DNA from: Branchiostoma lanceolatum
Taxonomy: Eukaryota > Chordata > Leptocardii > Amphioxiformes > Branchiostomatidae
Direction of reading: 5' to 3'
NCBI RefSeq assembly: GCF_035083965.1
Contig: NC_089729.1
Location: 13,565,464 to 13,629,463 of the forward strand
DNA: 64,000 nt
Shown here: positions 1 to 9,878 of the stretch, in pieces
Layout of the letters: the number at the start of each line of letters is the position of its first letter
Position numbering within the stretch: the first letter of the stretch is position 1
Position numbers and translations under genes: made by a program
Notes under the pieces: model-generated
Told to the model about the DNA's origin: nothing
The model's input: only the letters and a program-made list of their open reading frames with translations
Database searches by the model: none

Positions 1-994
1 CAGATTTTATCGTAAAATGACCCACAACTATAGGGTAAATTTTGGATTTGAATTGTTGTTTCGGGAGTGGGGACGCCGTCTACCGTTCAACAATCACATT
101 CTTTTGTTACTCGCTATTGTCATGCTTGCAAACAATCGATATCGGTGCCTTTGACATACGGTGATCTCATCAAAAACCTGTTTTTCAAGACTCAAGCGAC
201 GAAAGTGAACAAAAATACGAAAAGAAAAACACGATTTTTGTCGCGATTTACAGTTATTTGTGGCCGTATTCGACGGAGAACATATTCCTTACATTCTTTC
301 CCCGTGAAAATCCTGCTTATGTAGCGTAGATGAATCGCATTTTACGTCGCGATTTCAGAAAAAGACGAAGGTCTGGTGACGCTGGGCGGCCATCTTTGTT
401 TACTCATTGATATGCATTTTTCTATGCGCTGATTGGTCTACGTCATAAAAACCTGTGCTCTGATTGGTTGACTGTAAGATTTCACGTGATCAACATGCGG
501 CGGGAGTTTTTTATTTGGCAGGAGTTTCCCACGCAGTTCGGGCTTATCTGAACAAAATGGATCGCGTATTTAATCCAATATGGTGACGTTAAGATCGACG
601 AAAAGGTCGGATTGTACTTTGATTAAAATTTTGCAAAATAAAGTTGCAATATCGTTAGTGTAATTGTGTGTCTTAATCTTAATTTGCCCAAAATCCAATT
701 TGCCCCCCCCCCCCCCTCCCCTCCTTCGGGACGTCAATATCGCTAGTTCGGACAGTCGTATAGTTCGGGGAGTCGTATAATTTGCGCTGACAAATGGGCT
801 ATACAGATATGCGGAATCTACTGTAATATGGAAACTGCCAAAAATAAATCCATACACTGCAAACATTTTCAAATTTACAGACTAAGTATATACTTGCAAA
901 GAATGATGTAGAGTACTGTCATAATATAATTGACTTATATTACAGAGGAATTAGGCCTGAATGTACTTTTGTATTGTCTGCAATTTTGTTACAG
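1..994. other. CLEC16A intron sequence, repeat-rich
   Basis: No coding exon is seen. A run of about 15 C residues lies near 702-716, and the flanks look like degraded, unclassified repeat. The reverse-strand open frame over the C tract encodes a glycine run and is not a gene. Confidence 0.5.
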
Positions 995-1045
995 GGTGAC
1001 GAGATCTTCCTGGACATGTTTGAGGATGAATTCAGTAAAATGAAG
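995..1045 (+). CDS. CLEC16A: CLEC16A exon (first in window)
   Basis: This 51-base exon encodes GDEIFLDMFEDEFSKMK. It is preceded by a pyrimidine-rich tract ending in ACAG and followed by GTTTGT. It begins and ends in phase 0. Confidence 0.88.
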
Positions 1046-4000
1046 GTTTGTATATCACCATCAATTCAATATTGTTTTAAGTTTTGACTTATACTTAATA
1101 CAGTAGCTTTACAGAGTGGTATGGCTGAAAAATTTCATGCAAACTTTTTTTGAATCCATTTTTCAGAAGATCATAGTGATAAAGAAGATCATAGTGATAT
1201 TTAGGTTTATTTGGATAGGATTACGAATGTACATGATGTCATTTTGGACAGAAAGATAGGTTACAAACTATGCTAAAAATCTTGTATTTTGTAGAATCTG
1301 TTGGTCTTCTTTGTGTGATTTAAGTATACCCTTGTTGTTACAGGAGAAGCCTTTAAATGTTGAGTACCTAACGATGGACCCTTCAGTGTTACTTCCACCC
1401 ACTGGTACACCTCTCACTGGCATCGAGTTTGACAAGCGACTACCGTGTGGGGAGGTTGAGAGAGCCAGAAAGGTAAGATTCTAAAGAAAATAAAGGTGTT
1501 TGTAGTGTTTTAAGTTCGTAGTTGAATATAACTGCTTATAAAACTGCAAAATTGATAAACACCTGTTTAAGTGCAGATCGTTATACCATAATATTATGTT
1601 TCTAGAATAGTTGATTGTTGGCAAACTGTCTTCTGGTTTTTACATTTCTTCTATGTATGCATGTCTTTGTTGATTTTGGTGTTGGAAAATATTAATAAAG
1701 ATTATTTGGAAAAAAAGTTTGTACTTGAAAGACACAACATACATGTAGGTTTGCAGCGTGATGACTTCTTTGTGAGATTTCACCACAAAATCTGCGAGTA
1801 TAAAAGTTAAAGTATCTCAGATGTCTTAATAACACGCATAGAGGTGGCACCCATCTCCGTTTCTGTAGCCCTTGGGCCACACATACGTGCAAGTCACTAC
1901 AGCAGGAGGCTAGTCCACTGGTAGTGATGTGTGTTTAACTTCCATACTCTTTCCCAAATGCTGAGTGCTAAGCAGAGAAAGCAGTTTGTACCATTTGTAG
2001 AGTCTTTGGTATGACCGGCTGGGATCGGACTCACGACCTACCTGCGAGGTGAACACTAGGTCATTGCATCGAGCATAAAACTGCCGTGAATATTTCACAA
2101 TTTAAAGCTTGTAGTGACCAGTACGATTGATTCCCACCAGGCGATGCGTACGTTCTTCCTCCTGCGGGACCTGTCCTTGTCGCTGCAAATGAAGGTCGAG
2201 GACCAACTGCCACTCACCAAAGACAGCGAGCTTATCAAGGCAAATGAGAAACTAGACCTCAGTACGTATCCTAACTCTCAGTATGGCATAAGTGATTATA
2301 TCATGGAAATGGGAATGTCATTTTGTAGATTTGACTCTATAATCATATTATGTTTAAATTTGTAACTTTACAACAGTGTATTGTTGATAACGCTGTCTAG
2401 AAGATAAATCCTTTAAATGAAAGCATGTTATTAACTGCCCGAAAAACTTTCGTTTGAAATCTTCAAATTAGCAATTCTACAAAATTTGCAAGTCATTTAG
2501 TTGCAGTTGATCAAGGCATGTAATTTGAACACTGTAATCGAGACTGTACGTGGGTACATGAATGCACATTCTTCTGTCACTGTTGAAAAATTTGCTGATT
2601 CAAACAGAAATTGTGCACAAATGATGATATGATATGATATGAATAACATAAAAATGCCTGATACAACATTATTTCATTTCGAACATGACAAAAAATATTT
2701 CGCCCAGTCAAAAATGTTACTTTTCAGATCTGCTGAAACCTTGGGTGAATCTTACATGTTTCTAACATTGTTTTGCAGACAACAGTGACCTGATTGCTTG
2801 TACAGTGGTGACAGAAGACAAGTAAGTTTTATTTCATTTGAAACCCCCTCTTGTATATGTTGTTGTAGGATTTGCAATGATGATTGTACACTGCTGTACA
2901 CAAATATCTAGGTGCACCAATGCACCTACAGTCAAAAGTATGTACACAAATCCAATTTTGGGTGCACAAAAGTGCTTAATATGCAGTATTTTGAGCCCTG
3001 TTTAAACAAAGAATTCAAACTTAAGCAGTGATGTCTATTACTGTAAATCATTTGAGTTTGCATGGTTTTTATTTTGCGTTAGGGAAAAAATGGAGTGTTT
3101 GCAGTGGTTTAAAGTTCGCGTTTGAAACAATAATAGCGCTACAGTCATAGATGGGAAAAAGTTCAACCGCGAAAACCGTAAACATAAAATTGCCGCAAAC
3201 ATTTCTGCATTTTACATTGTACCATAAGGCTACAAAAGGTTTACAGCTGGTTGTGTCCTCAACTGTTCCTTGTAGACAGAGAGTTCGACGTTTCTTAGTG
3301 ATCGACGTGTACCAGCTGATTCTGGTGGAACCGGACACCAAGAAACTGGGCTGGGGCGTGGCCAGATTTGTGGGGTATCTGCAGGTGGGTGGAGAAAGTT
3401 GATGGAAATTTTTGGTGGATTTGGTTTAATAACTGTCAATTTACCTGCCATTTTGTACATAATGTATACAAAAAGTTATGTCATGATGTCTAGTTAGACT
3501 AGTTATTGTAAACATGGGAAGTCGACGAGTTTTTTAGTGTAAATTGTAGGTATGTTATATCCCAACGATTTTAAATTCAACAACTGATAAAGTACACAAT
3601 GTATGTAATATATGTACATGCCATGTACACTATACTTTTTCTTGGTACAAAGGATGTGTATGCATACAAGATTTGATCATTACATGTAGTTAAGACATGA
3701 ATATTTAGATGGTCAAACGGTAGGGGTTTCAGATTTTCAGATGATAAAGGTTTCTTCATCACACAGTGTCAGAGATCTATTTGTTTTCTTGTAAATACAA
3801 GTATACGTCAGTTGAAAAGCTGTATTATACAATGATTATGACAATCACTCATGATCTTTTTACATATTCAGATACAGTCAAACTTGTCCATCCAACCAAC
3901 TCTATCCTACAACCAACTCTTGTCAACAACCACATTCAGACAGTCCCGTCCAATTTTACATAGTAAGTGAACTCTTTCAAGCAACCAACTGCAGGCTTCA

Positions 4001-6367
4001 ACCAGCAACCACTTCCTCATGGGCCTCAGGGGTCATAATGTGTAGATTTTACACTCCATTCAACAACAAAATGATTGACAGCGGCAATCAGTCCAGCGAG
4101 CATTTCAATAAAAGATTCTACAGTCGACAGCAAGCTTGTGTTTATGTAGCAACAAATGTAGAACAAAGTGAATTCAAATGTAGCAACAAATGTAGAACAA
4201 TGGAGACACGAATCTCAATGTAAACATTCATTGTAAGTACAACAAAGGTTTTGTTCATGTACCCGAAAAATATTTTGTTATGTTAACGTTTATTGGCAAT
4301 GTAATCGACAGTGCATTGTAGTCTTGTAGACAACAACCGTTTAGTTTGTTTTTTCTTGTATATACTGTATTTCTTCACTTGTCTTCTAATTTTATATGCA
4401 TAACAAGCAGATAAGTCCTGTATGTGCGAAGTATTTATGCAGCCTCATTTATGCCCACAAAATCAGCAATCCGACCCGAGTTTCATCCAACAGCCAACTC
4501 CAGTCAACAACCACATTTCCTTGGTCCCTTGACTGGTTGTTGGATGCAAGTTTGACTGTACATTCAAGTACAGATACAAATACAGATATTCGATTGAGTA
4601 CAATGACCGTGTCAGTTCCTACACCTGAGTGAGGAGGGTTGACAGTGTAGCCTTCGCGTGGATTTGTTTAGGGTGGATGACAGGTTGCGAATCTGAGACC
4701 CATACACTTTGGGCATCCGTCTTCTCCAGCGGCACCAATTGACTTGGTTACGCTCAAGGTCTGCCTTGATAACGCCACTATAGCTTACAGGAAGTTACAG
4801 GGTTATCTGTTACACTTCTGTCTTGTTCAACTTAAATTCCTTGTCTTTCCCAACCATAGGATGTTGAAGTGACAGCTGATAAAGAAGACAGCCGCGCTCT
4901 CCACGTTCAGATCCACAAACCGACCTCCTCCGTGAGCGTCCAAGCCAGCCCGTCCTCCTACAAACCCATGCCTCTCCTGTCCGCCAAGTTCATATTCGAT
5001 GACCACATCCGCTGCATGGCCGCCAAACAAAGGATGACCAAAGGCAGGAGCCGGGCACGTCAGGCCAAGATGAGACTGATATCTAAACTACTAGACATGC
5101 CTGCAGCGGTGTCACCCCCCTCACCAACCCCTCCCCCTCATAGGTAGGGACACATTTACAGTTAAGAATAAAGAGGAATGATAATGATATTTTTTTGAAC
5201 TTAATCTACACCACTCAACAAGTTTTCTGAGAAATGACAGACATTTCTGATCCCATCCACCAGCCTCCTTCTGATCAGTGATCTGAAGAGTTGGATTACA
5301 GACAGTTTCTTTAGATTACTGATTTAGTGAAGAAGAATGGCAGACAACATCTAAAACATCTTTAATATTTCTGAAAGCTTGTCCAGCATGTACAGGTCAG
5401 GACATACAAAAACTGGAAGTTCTGCTGCAATACCAAGGAAAGCCACCAGGCAGCCCATAATCTAATGTTTCTGACAGGTCAAGACTTAACTACATAGTTA
5501 TTACAGGGATTCATAACAATTCATCCAGTCTAGTTTCTTGAGTTATGCTTTTCAACCACCAATGCTATTACACCACCCTACAAATGCTTCCAAAATCATA
5601 ACCTTCTCTACAAAGGTAAGAAATATCAGTAGCGTGGTGTCTGTAGATCATTTGAGATACCGGTACCTCTAGTTTATTTTCCTTTCAAGTGTTTACAAGT
5701 TGATTCTTCCATGTTCCCTGTCTTATTCCACAGAACCCTCCAGATGGGAGCCATGCGCATGTACGCCAACCACCCCAGCCACCCCCAGGACCCCCCTCCC
5801 ACCATGCGCAAGTTTGGGCCCGTCCCTGGATTCGCACAACGGCGCGCTTCCTCACAAACATCCCCTTCAGGTCGAAGGTCGGCTAGTCCAAACAAGGGCA
5901 GGTCAAGTCCAAAGGCACAGAACAGAGCTTTACAACACGAGACGTCAGTAGAAGAGGCGCGGGAAGCGATACTGGCGGAGACTGCGGAAGCCATCCCGTT
6001 ACAGGATCTTTCAAAACAAGGTCGGAGTTTGCCTCAAGAGTCTGAGAAGGAGCTGTCGTCAACCAACCTGTCCCCCAGCCTCAGGCCCGCTAAAGCGCCG
6101 CCGGCCTCGCTGCTTCCCCGCCACGACGACGACGGCGAGAGACCGAGCTACCACGAGTCTGTGAAGCTGACGCGCCCGGCCGACCCAGACAGGATCAGGA
6201 GTATCAGCGATACGTCGTCGCGGGAGGGTCGGAAGGAGACGAGAAACGCCGACGGTGACAGGAGGAGGAGTTCTAGCGACGGGTCGGGGAGTAGGATAAA
6301 ACCAACATGGCACCACGGAGCGCACTGGTACACGGGGGACACCGACGACAGTAACAACGGGGATTAG
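995..6367 (+). CDS. CLEC16A: CLEC16A/Ema-type autophagy and endosomal trafficking protein, C-terminal part (5' end outside window)
   Basis: Seven exons join in frame: 995-1045, 1344-1472, 2141-2261, 2779-2821, 3276-3384, 4860-5143 and 5734-6367 (TAG stop). They give about 456 residues, roughly the C-terminal 40 percent of a protein that is about 1,050 residues in human. Landmarks I recognise from CLEC16A are FLDMFEDE, LLPPTGTPLTGI with RLPCGEVER, the LNNSDLIACTV block, LVEPDTKKLGWGVARF, and FIFDDHIRCMAAKQR followed by a basic helix. Beyond that the protein becomes a low-complexity Ser/Pro/Arg-rich tail, also typical of the family. Known family role: a cytosolic/endosomal protein acting in endosome maturation, autophagy and mitophagy (Drosophila Ema; mammalian partner NRDP1). 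The N-terminal FPL domain would lie upstream of this window. All seven exons have GT/AG borders and matching phases. The identity is firm; the exact extent of the tail has not been checked against transcripts. Confidence 0.93.
1344..1472 (+). CDS. CLEC16A: CLEC16A exon
   Basis: This exon encodes EKPLNVEYLTMDPSVLLPP and continues through GTPLTGIEFDKRLPCGEVER. The acceptor is TTACAG and the donor AAG/GTAAGA. It starts and ends in phase 0. It is the most strongly conserved stretch visible in the window. Confidence 0.93.
1890..2090 (-). repeat. tRNA-derived SINE-like copy in a CLEC16A intron
   Basis: On the minus strand, a tRNA-like head (GACCTAGTGTTCACCTCGC, then a B-box-like GTGAGTCCGATCCC) is followed by an unrelated body running to about 1890. 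The layout is that of a pol III-derived SINE. The ends are approximate and no TSD was identified. Confidence 0.45.
2141..2261 (+). CDS. CLEC16A: CLEC16A exon
   Basis: This exon encodes AMRTFFLLRDLSLSLQMK through LIKANEKLDL. The acceptor is CCACCAG and the donor GTACGT. It ends one base into an Asn codon that the next exon completes. Confidence 0.92.
2779..2821 (+). CDS. CLEC16A: CLEC16A exon (43 bases)
   Basis: This very short exon encodes NNSDLIACTVVTED, with split codons at both ends. It has a TTTTGCAG acceptor and a GTAAGT donor. The LNNSDLIACTV block is diagnostic of CLEC16A. Confidence 0.9.
3041..3219. mobile_element. Palindromic MITE, CTGTAAAT family (TA target site)
   Basis: It starts TA/CTGTAAAT and ends in an inverted counterpart (ATTTTACA...TA). 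The arms carry the family signature of a GTTTGC-rich strand and its complement GCCGCAAACATT. TA flanks suggest a Tc1/mariner-type nonautonomous element. Better preserved copies are at 55372-55579 and 53700-53880. Confidence 0.6.
3276..3384 (+). CDS. CLEC16A: CLEC16A exon
   Basis: This exon encodes QRVRRFLVIDVYQLILVEPD and then TKKLGWGVARFVGYLQ. The acceptor is CCTTGTAG and the donor CAG/GTGGGT. A palindromic MITE ends about 55 bases upstream of the acceptor. Confidence 0.92.
3873..4560. mobile_element. Nonautonomous Tc1/mariner-like element, 688 bp including TA flanks
   Basis: The ends are inverted: TACAGTCAAACTTG at the left and CAAGTTTGACTGTA at the right. Just inside each end are CCAACCA and TGGTTG blocks. 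The terminal TA on both sides fits a TA TSD. There is no transposase frame. A short internal duplication (GTAGCAACAAATGTAGAACA, twice, 4155-4201) is present. Confidence 0.7.
4860..5143 (+). CDS. CLEC16A: CLEC16A exon
   Basis: This exon encodes DVEVTADKEDSRALHVQIHK and continues through FIFDDHIRCMAAKQRMTKGR into a basic helix and a Pro-rich stretch. The acceptor is AACCATAG. The donor GTAGGG splits an Arg codon. Confidence 0.92.
5144..5733 (+). other. Last CLEC16A intron
   Basis: A 590-base intron. Positions 5410-5560 resemble an antisense, degraded copy of the repeat best seen at 44563-45652 (CTGCTGCAATACCA, then GCCACCAGG). No other feature is seen. Confidence 0.45.
5734..6367 (+). CDS. CLEC16A: CLEC16A terminal coding exon with low-complexity tail
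   Basis: After TTCCACAG this exon encodes TLQMGAMRMY, then about 200 residues rich in Ser, Arg, Pro and Asp, ending GDTDDSNNGD and TAG. The tail contains FGPVPGFAQRR and a later NLSPSLRPAKAPPASLLPR segment. These mirror the KVPGFAVAQ and SLSPSLVPARQPTISLL segments of human CLEC16A and support the reading frame. Antisense open frames over this exon are compositional shadows of GC-rich coding sequence. Confidence 0.9.
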
Positions 6368-9300
6368 ATCGACTCTTAGGAGAACTATAGAGTCTGACTT
6401 CACAGTATGCTAACAGTCAAGGACAGTGGTGAGAGGAACACAAGAACACCTATAATACTGGTAGTACATACCTTCAATTTGTAAGTAGAAAAGATGCAGT
6501 AAAGCCCGTCACACATTCAAAACCATGACTTTGCTCCGGACTACAGTACTAACAATGGCAGTCGGTTGGGAGTAGGCTGGAATCAATCCTATTCTATCTC
6601 CAGCATCCAAGCAGAATATGACTTTTTCCCATCTTTGATGTTTCCAAATTTGTGGTCGACTAGTGCATACAGATCCAAACTCCTGATGACCGTGCTCACA
6701 GCTAACTCCCTACCATGGTCTGTAGAAGGTCGGGATCGGAGGCCATGGTCAGCTATGTGTGACGGGCTTAATCCTACAGACTTTGAAAATGAAAAAGGCT
6801 CTGCCTTCAAGGCATTGCCAAAAAAAGAGATACCAGATACTGCCAACAAATTATCATAGGTCCAACTGTACAGATGATTTTCTTTTAATGAGCAAGCTGT
6901 TCTTCAATTTTAAAACAGTTAAATGAACGAGAAAATGAAGAAACACATATAACATACCAGAAGAGATCTTAATGTTTAAGTTGGGCACAAGCTAAGACAT
7001 TTTTGCTCTGAAACAACCGTATGTACTACAGATTCAAGCTTCCATGACTGTATAAAGACACTATGTTAGTATTTTACAAGAACTTTAATCAAGATGATAA
7101 AGTTAAATGTCCTGATGTTGTCAATCATTCTGATATGTTAATCTGTTTATACAAGTAACTGAAAACTACTTGCAATATGTAGTCACTGTCACACACATTG
7201 TAGTCTTTTGAAGCTAAGATTGCAAGACATGCGCAAGTATCCAAATTATGTATATATATAATACTGTATTACTGTTGAATATTGTAGCATACAATATTAT
7301 AACTTCATATTGTCAGGCTCTTCCATTGTGCAAGGGGGGGGGGCTTAAAAGCAGTCTTTTTAGCATCATATCATGAACCAATAATGAAAAATTCTATTGA
7401 CAGCAAATGTAATTGTGTAAATGCATTTTATTTAGAATACAATCTAAAAGTACCATATTTCTAGAATTTTAGGTTAGATGTAGATGTGTCATGCAATGGA
7501 GATGTCACATTTAGAAACAACACATTTGCATTTGTATCAAATACTAGTACCGGGGGTACACATCACAATTCAAATGACTCAGTTGTACATATATGATATG
7601 TTTGCATGTAATTGTGCAAATTATTGGCTATCAGTGTTATTTATTAATTCTTATTATACATGTACACATACTTTGTGTCAGATAGGATAAAAATTGTATT
7701 GCATACACACAAAGTTTTTAGGCATGATTTATGTATTATCTAAGACCAGATGATAAAATTTCTCTTTTTGCATTTTGTAGACATAAGGTGAAAACAGTTG
7801 TTAATGTAAAACTCCATGTAAATATGTTATACCTTATGGCTCACACACATCCATACATGTACTCACACTCGTACATTTGTGTACATACTTGCATGGTTTC
7901 TACCCATAGTTGAACATTAGGCAATTAAAGTGCCTCATATCATCATGCATTTACCATGGTTCCCTTTCATACATGTATATTCAAACAGACATTAGTTGAA
8001 CACATACATTTGCAGACCTCACTTTTTAAGAAATGAACTTCTGCCATGGAGTAATGTACAAAAATGTACAAAAAACTGCACACACAGATTGTTAATGGCA
8101 AAAACAAGATGACTTTGACATAATTTAGATAATCACAAAGTAGAATCTTAAAAACCATCATCACAAGAGTTTTCCACAATAGCTAACAGTGATGTTAACA
8201 GTTTCTATGTAACATAAAAAGTTGATCACACATCTTTATACCATGATAGGTTAATGCACACTAGTATTAAACAATCAAGTCTTCTTGTGCTAGGAATATC
8301 ATGTTCAGTATGACCAGTAAAATTCAGATTCAGCTGTATTACATATTTTAGGCATCACTGTAATCTATTAGTATGTTGCAAATCAATTTGTAATCTAATT
8401 CTAAAGCATTGTTTAATCATGGGCATGTCATGACAGAAGAATACAATGTATTATGTTTCACGTATTTCACACATTTGAATGTTCGCCTTTTTCAACATTG
8501 AACAATGGGGCTTCATACAGGTATTGCAGTAGACCGATCCTTACTGTCCATCACAAATAGCAGTTCGACCAATGATAGTATGGCAATTACCAGTTCTACC
8601 AATAGGAGAGTGGCTTCATGTCCGTCAAATTATTTCATTTTGCATTTCTATGTTTTGACAGGTGGGCGGGGTTATGGGACTGTTTAATTACATGTATGAA
8701 ACCTTGAAAGAAATGAAGTTCACCGAAAAGGATAATTGTCTTTATGCACTAAAAACTTTTAATATGTGAACGACTTCTGAAATTTTACTGACATTATTTT
8801 TCCCAGTTGTTGCTGTACAATATTTTCAGCACATTACTTCCATAAAAAAATAATATAGTAAATGAATGGTTGTGTTGTAGGTAAATCAAAATTGCCCCCT
8901 CCCCATTTCACTGAAAATATTACTTGTAGAAAGTCATTCAGTGGTATAGCAAGACTAACAAGGTGAATTTAGTTTCTGCTGTGCCATCGTTGAAATGTAA
9001 GTAAGACCAAATTGAGTGTTTCTCTAGAGAACCATTAAAACATGCCATCATGAAGGAATGATTGTAGCCTGTTGTTGTGTGGTTGTTTATTCAATAGCAA
9101 CACTAGATAAGAGGTTTCATAAGACACTAATCGGGTTTTTCTAGAACAATAGAACAAGAGGGAGCACACACAGGCGAGGGAGAGAATTCTGAATATTTAT
9201 GGAAGAATCAATCGCTGAGGGAAGGCTGTATGCTGGGGATTAAGCTAAAATCTGAATTCGACAAGGAGGCACTGGGCAGAAACAAGAGGGCGCAGTGCCA

Positions 9301-9670
9301 CTCTTTCCAGATTTAGATGAACCTCTAAATAATGAAATAGATTGAAAGTTTTCACATAAATTGAGCAAGGCTCACTTTGTTTATAAACTTTCGTGAAGTT
9401 CAACAAGAGATTCTTTATATATGTATTGTCTACTAAAAAATGGAGCTTATCATGTTACATTATTCAAGTTGGAGAAATTAATTAGTAAGAAAAAATTAGT
9501 CAATCTTATGAAAAAGGTTGCAAGTATTTTGTATCATCATCACCATGTATGATCACTTTTAACGTGGTGCAGTTTTAGACTTCTCCGCTAGGAGCGCTCG
9601 TACTCTATCGCTCCCCCCAGAGTACTCTGGGTACGAGAGCGCACATTCTGTTCCAAACCGAGGCTGCATG
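6368..9670 (+). other. CLEC16A 3' UTR and intergenic interval to survivin
   Basis: No coding exon recognised. It holds a MITE at 6503-6768, a G run near 7334, AT-rich unique sequence, and at 8540-8600 a fragment related (reverse orientation) to the element at 13095-13595. The CLEC16A polyadenylation site could not be fixed. Confidence 0.5.
6503..6768. mobile_element. PIF/Harbinger-like MITE, 266 bp, TSD TAA
   Basis: The ends are inverted repeats (AGCCCGTCACACAT and ATGTGTGACGGGCT) flanked on both sides by TAA (6500-6502 and 6769-6771). A 3-bp TWA duplication is typical of PIF/Harbinger. Imperfect inverted similarity continues inward around CCATG. It lies 135 bases after the CLEC16A stop, so it is probably transcribed in the 3' UTR. 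The 97-residue open frame across it is fortuitous. Confidence 0.72.
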
Positions 9671-9737
9671 CAACCGCCATTTTTGAAAGATTTTCGTCCT
9701 GTCAAAAGTCGTCAGTTGCTACATTTTTAGCTTAAAA
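9592..9737 (+). promoter_or_regulatory. BIRC5: Survivin promoter / 5' UTR region
   Basis: Upstream of the ATG at 9738 lie a perfect 14-bp palindrome CCAGAGTACTCTGG (9617-9630) inside a larger imperfect inverted repeat, and CCGCC (9674-9678) followed three bases later by TTTGAA (9682-9687). The latter pair resembles the CDE/CHR arrangement that gives G2/M expression to vertebrate survivin. The same bases also fit a YY1-type AAAATGGCGG on the minus strand. No TATA box is seen. The start site is inferred, not observed. Confidence 0.45.
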
Positions 9738-9878
9738 ATGGAGAAAAACAGCATGGAGACGGGCACAGCCTGCACAGAAGCCGAGAAGTGGGAGTTCAGC
9801 ATGAATTCTGAGAACAACCGACTGTCTACCTTCAAGGACTGGCCGTTTGACGACGACTGTTTGTGTGTTCCGTCCAAG
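9738..9878 (+). CDS. BIRC5: Survivin exon 1
   Basis: This exon encodes residues 1-47, including [20 protein letters not shown], the start of the BIR fold. It ends in phase 0 at AAG/GTACCG. Confidence 0.92.

Noticed and set aside
5674..6403. Antisense open frames over the last CLEC16A exon
   Set aside because: Shadows of a GC-rich coding exon whose sense frame matches CLEC16A.
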